A model generated the notes under the pieces. It searched no databases. It had not been told where the DNA came from and saw only the letters and a program-made list of their open reading frames with translations. Positions 26,794 through 34,362 of a stretch of DNA of 64,000 nt are shown in pieces. The position numbers and the translations under genes were made by a program. Position 1 is the stretch's first letter, and each line of letters opens with the position of its first letter. Source of the DNA: Flavihumibacter soli (GTDB lineage: Bacteria > Bacteroidota > Bacteroidia > Sphingobacteriales > Sphingobacteriaceae); NCBI RefSeq assembly GCF_010692725.1, contig NZ_JAAFZB010000086.1:31428-95427 (forward strand), given 5' to 3'.

Positions 26794-27555
26794 TTAGTTA
26801 TTCAATTTTATAAATCCCCCGTCAATAGGATAATCGCAGCCGGTAATAAATGCCGCTTCATCAGAGCATAAATACAATGCTAAAGCCGCCACTTCTGCAG
26901 GCGTACCCATTCTCCCGATTGGTTGACTCTTCGATAATTTGTCAAATATCTCCTGCTCCTGGCCGGGGTAGTTCTTTGCAATGAAACCGTCAACAAACGG
27001 CGTATGCACCCGGGCTGGTGAAATACTATTGCAGCGTATCCGGTCATGGAGATAGTCCCGGGCAACTGATAACGTCATCGCGTGTACAGCCCCCTTGCTC
27101 ATCGAATAAGCAAAACGGTCAGTGATCCCCACTAATGCGGCTATTGATGCCATATTAATGATCACTCCACCGTATTCTTTCATCCTCGGTATAACCGCAT
27201 ACAAACAATTATATGCCCCCTTTACGTTCACGTCAAATACCCGGACAAAATCCGCTTCGCTGGTATTGTCTGCCCGGCCGATATGCGCTATGCCAGCATT
27301 GTTAATCAGAATATCAATCTTCCCTATTTTTTCGACAACTTTCAACACTTCCCCCTGATCCGAAACATTACAGGCATACGCAGCCCCCTTTTTACCCGCG
27401 GCTATAATCTCCTGGACAGTTTCCTCAGCACTTTCTTCTGTGAGATCAAGTATATGAACGTCTGCTCCTTTGCTCGCAAACAATACGCTTATTGCATGGC
27501 CAATACCACTGCCACCGCCTGTTATTACTGCTGTTTTACCTTCTAATGAAAACAT
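26794..27555 (-). CDS. SDR, probable 2-keto-3-deoxy-L-fuconate dehydrogenase
   Basis: A 253-residue classical short-chain dehydrogenase: TGGGSGIGHAI (about residues 12-22), NNAGIAHIG, Ser of NMASIAALVG, and intact YSMSK (Tyr and Lys both present). The downstream block SPARVHTPFVDGFIAKNYPG and SQPIGRMGTPAEVA with TGCDYPIDGGF closely recalls the 2-keto-3-deoxy-L-fuconate dehydrogenases known from Xanthomonas-type clusters. It would oxidise 2-keto-3-deoxy-L-fuconate at C4 with NAD. It sits 8 bp before the FAH-family gene whose substrate it would produce and 72 bp after a GH29 gene. Confidence 0.85.
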   Translation of the reverse strand: MFSLEGKTAVITGGGSGIGHAISVLFASKGADVHILDLTEESAEETVQEIIAAGKKGAAYACNVSDQGEVLKVVEKIGKIDILINNAGIAHIGRADNTSEADFVRVFDVNVKGAYNCLYAVIPRMKEYGGVIINMASIAALVGITDRFAYSMSKGAVHAMTLSVARDYLHDRIRCNSISPARVHTPFVDGFIAKNYPGQEQEIFDKLSKSQPIGRMGTPAEVAALALYLCSDEAAFITGCDYPIDGGFIKLNN

Positions 27556-27627
27556 ATAATCCTTGCAATTTATAATTTATGATGGTTGGCATAATAGTTC
27601 CAATTGATTTCGGGCATACTGCATAAT

Positions 27628-29739
27628 TTACCTCGTTATAACACTTAGTTCGGCAACCGCTGCCCAATGCTCCTTTTCGCCTGCCGGAGCAAGAGCATCA
27701 AGTTTAATAAACCGGGCCTGAACTGGCTTATCGAATTTCACTTCCTGCTTTACGGGGTTATTTTTAATGTTGGCGAAGGTCGCATCATTGACCACTTTCT
27801 GCCAGTTTTGGCCATCATTACTGATGTAGAAATTGTAGCGATAAATAATCCCGGTATGATTTCCATCTTGCCGGGGAGTATAAGAAAAGCCCTTTAACAA
27901 CAGCTTTTCACCCATATCCACAGCAATTTCATGCGGATATTTTTTGCCCGCTTCGTTCCAATTGGTTATCCATTGAGATTTTATATCGCCGTCAATAGCT
28001 TTAATCGCTTCAAAATTTTTAACTTCATCATCTGCAGAAACAATGCTCCATTTAACCGGTGCAATGTCAAAATCCGTCCTGATGGTTTCGCTTGATTTGG
28101 CTCCATTATTAATAAAAGTTTTCGCTTTTATCGTTCCGCCGGAAGTAAAATTAAAAGCGTCAGTATACCTCTTTGAACTATAGGTCGGCTCAGAGCCATC
28201 TACGGTATAAGTAATGACGGGATCGGTGTTATCAGCGAGTATTGTTACCCGTCCGCTCTTATCTCTTGAAATAACTGGCGAACTGAGCAGCTCTGGTGCT
28301 TTAAAGATCTGAACTTCGGAAATTACCGGGCATGCATCAGCCTCCAGGATATTTACCCGCACTTTCGAAGTCATTAAGGACGGAAAACTTAATATTCGTT
28401 TGTATCCGATAGTCGTTTGCTTATCAATTTGCCTGAATTTACTGCCATCCCAAACGTCCACACTGAACGAAGCGACCCTTTGTCCAAGAGGAATATATTC
28501 TTGTAAAACAATCCTGTTAACCTCCACAGGTACTCCCAGATCAACAACGAATGAACCTGTTTTCATATCATCGTTAGTCGTCCAGTAGGTCTCAAAGTTG
28601 CCGTCCGAAAGGTTTGAGGCCGCAAAATTTTTACTGCCCCCCCGTACCTGGCTGACAGATACTTTTCTATTCAATGCAAGATTGGTTTTAAAACTTTCGT
28701 CTATCAGTTTCCTGAACTCCATCAGACGCAGCGAATCATTTTTATGAATAAGCCCCCGACGGTCGACCGGAACATTCAGCAGCAGGTTGGCGTTCCGACC
28801 CACGGACGCATTATATATCTTTGATAATTCAAGCAGTGACTTTCCTTTATCATCAGTGGAAGGGCTATAAAACCAGCCTGGGCGGATGGAAACATCAGCC
28901 TCCCCGGGAATCCATTTTTCGCCGTTTCTGTTTCCCTGATTTAAAACAGCTGGCTTAGGGGCCTCGTTCCCAACGCCGAAACCGGCAGTATTTAATGTAC
29001 TCCAGTTCGTTTTGCCGGCATAGCCATTTTCATTACCGATCCATCGACATCCGGGGCCTATATCACTAAAAATGACCGCATCAGGATGATGCTTAAACAC
29101 TGTACCGTTAAAAAGCTTCCAGTCATACTCTTGCCTCTTACCATTGGGCCCTTCCCCGTTGGCACCATCGAACCATTGCTCAAACACCTCACCATATTGG
29201 GTATGTACCTCATCCAGGGTTTTAGCAAATATCTCATTATACTCCGACGTGCCATACTTGGGATGATTTCTGTCCCAGGGCGAAAGGTACATCCCAAGTT
29301 TTAAGCCGTATTCTTTACAAGCCGCAGCCAGCTCCTTTAACACATCGCCTTTGCCTTCCTTCCAGGCACTTTCTCTTACCGTATGCGTGCTGTATTTGCT
29401 GGGCCATAAACAAAAACCGTCATGGTGCTTGGCGGTGATAATGATAGCTTTCATGCCAGCCTCTTTAGCCGTACGGGCCCATTGCCTGGCATCCAGTTTT
29501 GTAGGATTGAATACTTTGGGATCTTCATCACCATGGCCCCATTCTTTATCCGTAAAAGTGTTTGGTCCGAAATGAATAAACATATAGTACTCCATTTGCT
29601 GCCACTTTACCTGGGCGGGACTAGGGACCGCTCCGTAAGGTGCCGGCGCGGCTGCATTTTTCGACTGCGCGAATGCCAGTGAACTACAGAATACAAATGC
29701 CAGTAGCAGGTTAATTTTACGATTCGCAAGTCCAGCCAT
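27628..29739 (-). CDS. GH29 alpha-L-fucosidase (third of four), multidomain, GH29-B-like
   Basis: A 703-residue secreted fucosidase. Signal peptide ends AFAQ (about residue 25). The catalytic barrel shows MFIHFGPNTFTDKEWGHGDE, TAKHHDGFCLWPSKYS, YLSPWDRNHPKYG and FEQWFDGANGEGP, in which Asp191 is the expected nucleophile. This pattern is that of the alpha-1,3/4-specific GH29-B group. From about residue 350 come a discoidin/CBM32-like domain (ALNRKVSVSQVRGG, DGNFETYWTT, VRVNILEA), a chitobiase-like Fn3 module (ITYTVDGSEPTYSSKRY) and a second discoidin-like domain (AIDGDIKSQWITNW to the end). Specificity for Lewis-type or antennary fucose is inferred from subgroup. Confidence 0.92.
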   Translation of the reverse strand: MAGLANRKINLLLAFVFCSSLAFAQSKNAAAPAPYGAVPSPAQVKWQQMEYYMFIHFGPNTFTDKEWGHGDEDPKVFNPTKLDARQWARTAKEAGMKAIIITAKHHDGFCLWPSKYSTHTVRESAWKEGKGDVLKELAAACKEYGLKLGMYLSPWDRNHPKYGTSEYNEIFAKTLDEVHTQYGEVFEQWFDGANGEGPNGKRQEYDWKLFNGTVFKHHPDAVIFSDIGPGCRWIGNENGYAGKTNWSTLNTAGFGVGNEAPKPAVLNQGNRNGEKWIPGEADVSIRPGWFYSPSTDDKGKSLLELSKIYNASVGRNANLLLNVPVDRRGLIHKNDSLRLMEFRKLIDESFKTNLALNRKVSVSQVRGGSKNFAASNLSDGNFETYWTTNDDMKTGSFVVDLGVPVEVNRIVLQEYIPLGQRVASFSVDVWDGSKFRQIDKQTTIGYKRILSFPSLMTSKVRVNILEADACPVISEVQIFKAPELLSSPVISRDKSGRVTILADNTDPVITYTVDGSEPTYSSKRYTDAFNFTSGGTIKAKTFINNGAKSSETIRTDFDIAPVKWSIVSADDEVKNFEAIKAIDGDIKSQWITNWNEAGKKYPHEIAVDMGEKLLLKGFSYTPRQDGNHTGIIYRYNFYISNDGQNWQKVVNDATFANIKNNPVKQEVKFDKPVQARFIKLDALAPAGEKEHWAAVAELSVITR

Positions 29740-29758
29740 AATCAGTATCTATTTTTTT

Positions 29759-31411
29759 TTAAAGACTTACTCCGCGCTTCCACGGAATAAAATCATCCTG
29801 CCCCAATTGCACAGCTTTCGGTACTGTCACCCCGCTTGCTGCACGAATACAATATTCCAGGATCTCTTCACCCATTTGCTGCAAAGATTTCTCCCCGGTA
29901 ATTATTCCACCACAATCAACGTCAATGATATCCGGCATTCGGTTCGCTAATGCAGTATTGGTCGACAGCTTTATGGTAGGACAAACGACATTACCTGTGG
30001 GAGTTCCCAGCCCGGTGGTGAACAAGATTAACGTTGCACCACTCGCCGCCTTGCCAGTTGTGGCTTCCACATCATTCCCCGGTGTACAAACCAGGTGAAG
30101 TCCCGGCTTCAGAACGGGTTCGGTATAGTCCAAAACATCAGCTATAGGCGCGGTACCACCCTTCTTCGCCGCTCCGGCAGATTTGATAGCATCTGTTATC
30201 AGACCGTCCTTTATATTCCCCGGAGACGGGTTCATATGAAAACCGCTACCAACCGCCCGTGCCTGTGCATCATAATCCTTCATGAGCCGGGTGAATTTTT
30301 CGGCTGCTTCATAAGTGCTACAGCGGTCAACCAGTTCCTGTTCGGCGCCGAATAATTCCGGGAACTCAGCAAGCAGCACCTGCCCTCCCAATGCAACGAT
30401 CAGGTCCGAAGCGTAGCCCACCGAGGGATTAGCAGAAATTCCTGAAAAACCGTCAGAACCGCCGCACTTCACACCCACACAAAGTTTACTCAATGGTTGC
30501 GGCGTACGTCCTGCCTTATTAATTTCAATGAGTCCTTCGAAAGTCTTTTGAATTGCCTCCGCAATCATCAATTCCTCTGATACTGCCTTTTGCTGCTCGA
30601 AGACATACAATGGCTTATTAAAGGAAGAATTTCTCTTCTTAATATCATTTAACAGCAGGTCCACCTGCAGATGCTGACAACCCAGACTTAAGATCGTTAT
30701 ACCGGCGACATTCGGATGATCTGCATAGGCAGCCAGAAGCTTGCTTAATGTTTCGCTGTCCTGCCGTGTACCACCGCATCCCCCTTCATGATTTAAAAAT
30801 TTAATACCATCAACATTTTTAAATAAACGGTCGCTGATAACAATTTCCTCCTCCGAAATCAAAGACTGCGGAGTCAATGCCCCTGAGTCGCCATGTTGCC
30901 TGAAAGCTGATATAAGTTTGCTGACCGCTTTTCGATATTTATGGGAAGGAGCATAGCCTAATTGCTGCAAAAGCGCATCCTTTATATAATCCAGGTTACG
31001 ATTTTCACAAAAGACGGTCGGAATGAACAGCCAGTAATTTGCCGTCCCCACGCGTCCGTCCGATCTCAAATATCCGTTAAACGTTCTGCTTCGCCATTTT
31101 TTCACATCAGGCGGAGTCCAGTGGTAGTCCTTCTGCTTACTGTAGTGTTCGTTCGATGCATGCTTGATATTACCGGTGTGAATCAGCCCCCCTCTCGCGA
31201 TAGGCTCGATCGCCTTTCCAACCAAAACACCGTACATTATAATTTCATCGCCCGGATCAAGATCTTTCATGGCAAACTTGTGCTTACCCGGGATCGCATC
31301 CCGCAGTAGAAATTTTTCGCTCTCGAAAACAATCTGCTCCTCCCTTGACAGATTGCTGAGCGCCACCAGAACATTATCAGTTGGATGAATATGTAATACT
31401 TTTTCTGCCAT
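29759..31411 (-). CDS. UxaA/altronate dehydratase-family enzyme, candidate L-fuconate dehydratase
   Basis: A 550-residue cytoplasmic metal-dependent sugar-acid dehydratase. Residues 1-75 form a SAF-type N-domain (IHPTDNVLVAL, HKFAMKDLDPGDEIIMYGVLVG); the catalytic part follows with GYLRSDGRVGTANYWLFIPTVFC, NHEGGCGGTRQD, LGCQHLQ, VGVKCGGSDGFSGISANP, FHMNPSPGNIKDGL and GNVVCPTIKLSTN. This matches altronate/galactarate dehydratases. No altronate or uronate genes are near; instead every other step of oxidative L-fucose breakdown is in the same operon and no enolase-type fuconate dehydratase is visible, so the likely reaction is L-fuconate to 2-keto-3-deoxy-L-fuconate. The reassignment is inference. 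It begins 3 bp after fucP. Confidence 0.8.
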   Translation of the reverse strand: MAEKVLHIHPTDNVLVALSNLSREEQIVFESEKFLLRDAIPGKHKFAMKDLDPGDEIIMYGVLVGKAIEPIARGGLIHTGNIKHASNEHYSKQKDYHWTPPDVKKWRSRTFNGYLRSDGRVGTANYWLFIPTVFCENRNLDYIKDALLQQLGYAPSHKYRKAVSKLISAFRQHGDSGALTPQSLISEEEIVISDRLFKNVDGIKFLNHEGGCGGTRQDSETLSKLLAAYADHPNVAGITILSLGCQHLQVDLLLNDIKKRNSSFNKPLYVFEQQKAVSEELMIAEAIQKTFEGLIEINKAGRTPQPLSKLCVGVKCGGSDGFSGISANPSVGYASDLIVALGGQVLLAEFPELFGAEQELVDRCSTYEAAEKFTRLMKDYDAQARAVGSGFHMNPSPGNIKDGLITDAIKSAGAAKKGGTAPIADVLDYTEPVLKPGLHLVCTPGNDVEATTGKAASGATLILFTTGLGTPTGNVVCPTIKLSTNTALANRMPDIIDVDCGGIITGEKSLQQMGEEILEYCIRAASGVTVPKAVQLGQDDFIPWKRGVSL

Positions 31412-31414
31412 ATC

Positions 31415-32662
31415 TTATTTAACTCTGAGACCCGCACTTATCCGGTAGCCACGCCATCCATACCAGGCAACTATTACAAAACAGAAAAGTGGTACGATAT
31501 AGGCAAATGAAATAGAATAATGATCGGTCAATAAACCCATAACATATGGAACTAATGCTCCACCCACAATCGACATAATGATAAAGGATGAGCCTTTCTT
31601 TGTATGGGCGCCAAGATCCTTAATCCCTAAGGCAAAAATTGTCGGAAACATAATAGATTCAAAAAAGAAAATGGCCATCAAGGCGTAGACCGAAAGATTG
31701 CTGCTGGCTGAGATAACTACCAGGCACAACACCACATTAAGCAATGCATAAGCCGTTAAAAGTTTATTCGGGCTGACCACCTTCATAAGTGCTGTTCCTG
31801 CAAAGCGACCGGCGGTGAAGAGTATAAGCGCTATTGAGAGCAGATACGCAGCCTCAGCATTGTCAATACCCTGGCCAACTTCGGTACAGTAGTTTATAAA
31901 TAGTGCGGCGATCCCAACCTGTGCGGCTACGTAGAAAAATTGTGCAATGACTGCGTTGGTGAAATTGCGATGCTTAAATAAAGGCTTTTTTGCAATTGCC
32001 TGGTCGGAAGCAAGCAGAGTTTCCTTGATCTCCGGCAAAGGGGTTTTAAAGAAAAAACCGGCAATGATCAGGACTACTCCCCCGATAATTATATATACCA
32101 TCTTTACCGAATCAAGGCTCCCGCCAGAATCCGGAGTTGCGAAAAACAGGTTAGCACCTATTATCGGGCCTATGAACGATCCAACCCCATTAAAACACTG
32201 CGCCAGATTTAACCTGAACTCTGAAGTGTCAGGTTTACCTAAAACGGTTACATAGGGATTCGCAGCAGTTTCAAGACAAGTTAAACCGGAAGCCAGGATA
32301 AATAAGGCCAGTAAGAAAAAATTAAAACTCGCCTCCTGTGCCGCAGGAAAAAACAGAAATGCTCCGCCGGCATATAACAGCAATCCGAGAATAATGCCCT
32401 TTTTATAACCAAATTTATTCATGAATAAACCTGCGGGCAGGGCAACTAAAAAATAAGCGCCGAAATAGGCAGCCTGCAGCAGAGTTGATCTGGCTGTTGT
32501 GATATCCAACGTAACCTGAAAGTGCTTGTTTAACACATCAAGAAGGCCATAAGCCATTCCCCATAAGAAAAATAAACTCGTGACAAGTATTAAAGGAAAA
32601 GTGTAGCTGGATGTGGAGCTGCCTTCACTTAATACTGCAGTTTTGGTGTTGACTATTGCCAT
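31415..32662 (-). CDS. fucP: L-fucose:H+ symporter FucP-like (MFS)
   Basis: A 415-residue inner-membrane major facilitator with about 12 hydrophobic segments. FucP-group features include FFLWGMAYGLLDVLNKHFQ near the start, QAAYFGAYFLVALPAG, NKFGYKKGIILGL, LTCLETAANPYVTVLG and the second-half motif FFYVAAQVGIAALFINY. It brings L-fucose across the inner membrane after extracellular or periplasmic release by the GH29 enzymes. It follows the mutarotase by 10 bp and precedes the UxaA-family gene by 3 bp. Sister sugars (glucose/galactose, N-acetylglucosamine porters) are related, but the gene context favours fucose. Confidence 0.88.
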   Translation of the reverse strand: MAIVNTKTAVLSEGSSTSSYTFPLILVTSLFFLWGMAYGLLDVLNKHFQVTLDITTARSTLLQAAYFGAYFLVALPAGLFMNKFGYKKGIILGLLLYAGGAFLFFPAAQEASFNFFLLALFILASGLTCLETAANPYVTVLGKPDTSEFRLNLAQCFNGVGSFIGPIIGANLFFATPDSGGSLDSVKMVYIIIGGVVLIIAGFFFKTPLPEIKETLLASDQAIAKKPLFKHRNFTNAVIAQFFYVAAQVGIAALFINYCTEVGQGIDNAEAAYLLSIALILFTAGRFAGTALMKVVSPNKLLTAYALLNVVLCLVVISASSNLSVYALMAIFFFESIMFPTIFALGIKDLGAHTKKGSSFIIMSIVGGALVPYVMGLLTDHYSISFAYIVPLFCFVIVAWYGWRGYRISAGLRVK

Positions 32663-32672
32663 ATGATCTATC

Positions 32673-33005
32673 TTATAAATGAAATATTCTATCCATTAAA
32701 ACCCATTTCTCTCCTGCTTTCGTTCCTGGCAATGCCTTTTGGTACTGCCACATCAATGATTCCCACTGCTGAACTTTTTCATTCGCAGCATCCGAAGCTG
32801 ATTTCTTTTCGAATGAAAAGTTATCGCCAACTTCCATGATCATAAACAGACGGTTCCCGGTACGGTAAATTTCAAGCGCTTCTATACCGCTATCCCGGAT
32901 ACTTTTTAAGATCTCGGGCCATACTTTCCGGTGATAATCTTCATACTCTGCGATCAGTTGCTCATCCTCCTTAAGATCGAGAGCCAGGCAATAGCGTTTC
33001 GTCAT
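32673..33005 (-). CDS. RhaM-family mutarotase, probable L-fucose mutarotase
   Basis: A 110-residue cytoplasmic dimeric alpha/beta-barrel-type protein of the L-rhamnose mutarotase (RhaM, COG3254) family: YCLALDLKEDEQLIAEYEDYH, VWPEILKSIRDSGI, EIYRTGNRLFMIMEV and the closing WVLMDRIFHL. It interconverts sugar anomers and would supply the correct anomer to the L-fucose dehydrogenase. It is the first gene of the minus-strand operon; rhamnose genes are absent. Start ATG at 33005. Confidence 0.83.
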   Translation of the reverse strand: MTKRYCLALDLKEDEQLIAEYEDYHRKVWPEILKSIRDSGIEALEIYRTGNRLFMIMEVGDNFSFEKKSASDAANEKVQQWESLMWQYQKALPGTKAGEKWVLMDRIFHL

Positions 33006-33195
33006 ATATTATAATTCTGCAAGAGTTTTGAATAGGTATTACATTATACCAAAGAAAGGACTTTCGTCAATATTTAATTTTCTGAAATTACCTAACTACT
33101 AAGCGATATTACCACCAAGTGATTCATAAAATTTATATCAACGTATATAGGATTGAATTTAATGATATATATTCAGCTTTTTAAACCAGCTGAAG
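33006..33195. promoter_or_regulatory. Divergent control region of the fucose operon and its AraC regulator
   Basis: A 190-bp AT-rich gap between two divergent starts. It must hold the promoters of both units and is the likely AraC binding region. I found no full match to TAnnTTTG with a spaced TTG on either strand, so no exact promoter is claimed. Confidence 0.45.
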
Positions 33196-34071
33196 ATGAA
33201 ACCACAATTGCTAAAAGTTTCTCTTAATGTCGCCCAATCTTTCAGTGCCCGTCGGGATACGGTTCCTTATATCAACAACCGCTGGCATTATCATCCGGAA
33301 GTAGAACTTATCTACTTTAAACGCGGTAATGGAACGCAGTTTATTGGCGACAGCATTAAAAGATTCCGACCCGGAGACCTGGTCATGGTAGGTGCGCACC
33401 TGCCTCACTACTGGCGTTTTGATGAAGAGTATTTTGAAGAGAACAGCAAGGTTAGTGCAGACGTGAGGGTCATTCATTTCTGTGAAAATTTCTGGGGTGA
33501 CCATTTCCTGGAACTGCCGGAGAATAATATTATCAAAGTTACCCTTGAAAAAGCAAGGCGGGGAATACAAATAGGCGACAAGATAAAAACCAGCGTCGGT
33601 GATATTCTCAACCAGATCATTCAGACCGACGGCCCGAAGAAGATCATGCTGCTGATGGAGGCGCTGATGATCATCGGGAATTGTCAGCAGCAGAACCTGC
33701 TTTCATCGATCGGGTTCCGGTATCAGTTTGAAGCCGCCGAAAATGACAGGATCAATGATATCTATGACTATTCCATAGCGAATTTTAAACGGAAGATCCA
33801 GCTGGAAGAGGTTGCCGACATTGCAAAGGTTAGCCCGAATTCATTCTGCCGTTATTTTAAATCCCGTACACGCAAGACTTATTCGCAGTTCATTAACGAG
33901 ATCCGGGTAGGCACCGCATGTAAACTGCTGATCGAAAATAAGATCAATGTCAAGCAGATCTGCTACGAAAGCGGCTTTCACAACTTTGCCAGCTTTCATA
34001 AATATTTTAAACAGATCACTGGAAAAAGCCCTCTCACATACCAGAAAGAGTTTTTAGTTAAAGGGAATTAA
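33196..34071 (+). CDS. AraC-family regulator, likely controlling the fucose operon
   Basis: A 291-residue regulator with an N-terminal cupin-type sensor (NNRWHYHPEVELIYFKRGNGTQFIGDS, RFRPGDLVMVGAHLPHYWR) and a C-terminal double helix-turn-helix from about residue 195: QLEEVADIAKVSPNSFCRYFKSRT and NVKQICYESGFHNFASFHKYF followed by GKSPLTYQKEF. It lies divergently 190 bp from the mutarotase, the usual arrangement for a regulator of the adjacent catabolic operon. Ligand is probably L-fucose or a pathway intermediate, which cannot be read from sequence. Confidence 0.88.
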   Translation: MKPQLLKVSLNVAQSFSARRDTVPYINNRWHYHPEVELIYFKRGNGTQFIGDSIKRFRPGDLVMVGAHLPHYWRFDEEYFEENSKVSADVRVIHFCENFWGDHFLELPENNIIKVTLEKARRGIQIGDKIKTSVGDILNQIIQTDGPKKIMLLMEALMIIGNCQQQNLLSSIGFRYQFEAAENDRINDIYDYSIANFKRKIQLEEVADIAKVSPNSFCRYFKSRTRKTYSQFINEIRVGTACKLLIENKINVKQICYESGFHNFASFHKYFKQITGKSPLTYQKEFLVKGN

Positions 34072-34299
34072 ACCTGCTGTTACCAATTCCTTTCTTTTGT
34101 TGTACGGCACCTGAAAATAACAGCACCTGTGAAATCCCATGGAAAGCCTTAAGGAAGATATATGGCTAATAAGCAAAACAATCAATGGAATATTCTTAAT
34201 CGAATCACCGATCAGGCCGGCATGTTGTAAAAAGCATATAAATAAAAATGCCTCCTGTTCCCAGATCCTTTGGACACGTCTCCAAACAAAATTTATAAA

Positions 34300-34307
34300 T
34301 ACTTTTG
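34300..34307 (+). promoter_or_regulatory. -7 element upstream of the fourth GH29 gene
   Basis: TACTTTTG is an exact match to the Bacteroidota -7 consensus TAnnTTTG. The nearest TTTG (34269-34272) is 27 bp upstream, longer than the usual 19-21, so the -33 part is unsure. A start near 34314 would rule out translation from 34309 and supports the downstream ATGs at 34363 or 34375. The rest of 34072-34362 holds no gene I can support. Confidence 0.4.
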
Positions 34308-34362
34308 AATGCAGAACTTCTCCGGTTCCCAAAAGAAATTGAATTATTTTATCCTGAAACGA

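Noticed and set aside
29759..31411. Altronate dehydratase in a uronate pathway
   Set aside because: The family fits, but no uronate isomerase, reductase or KDG genes are near; the operon is for L-fucose, so the literal name was not used.
32673..33005. L-rhamnose mutarotase
   Set aside because: Family is right, but no rhamnose catabolic gene is present and fucP follows at 10 bp; called a probable L-fucose mutarotase.
34139..34342. Small open frame between the AraC gene and the fourth fucosidase
   Set aside because: Composition and length look random, and it overlaps the probable promoter of the fucosidase.
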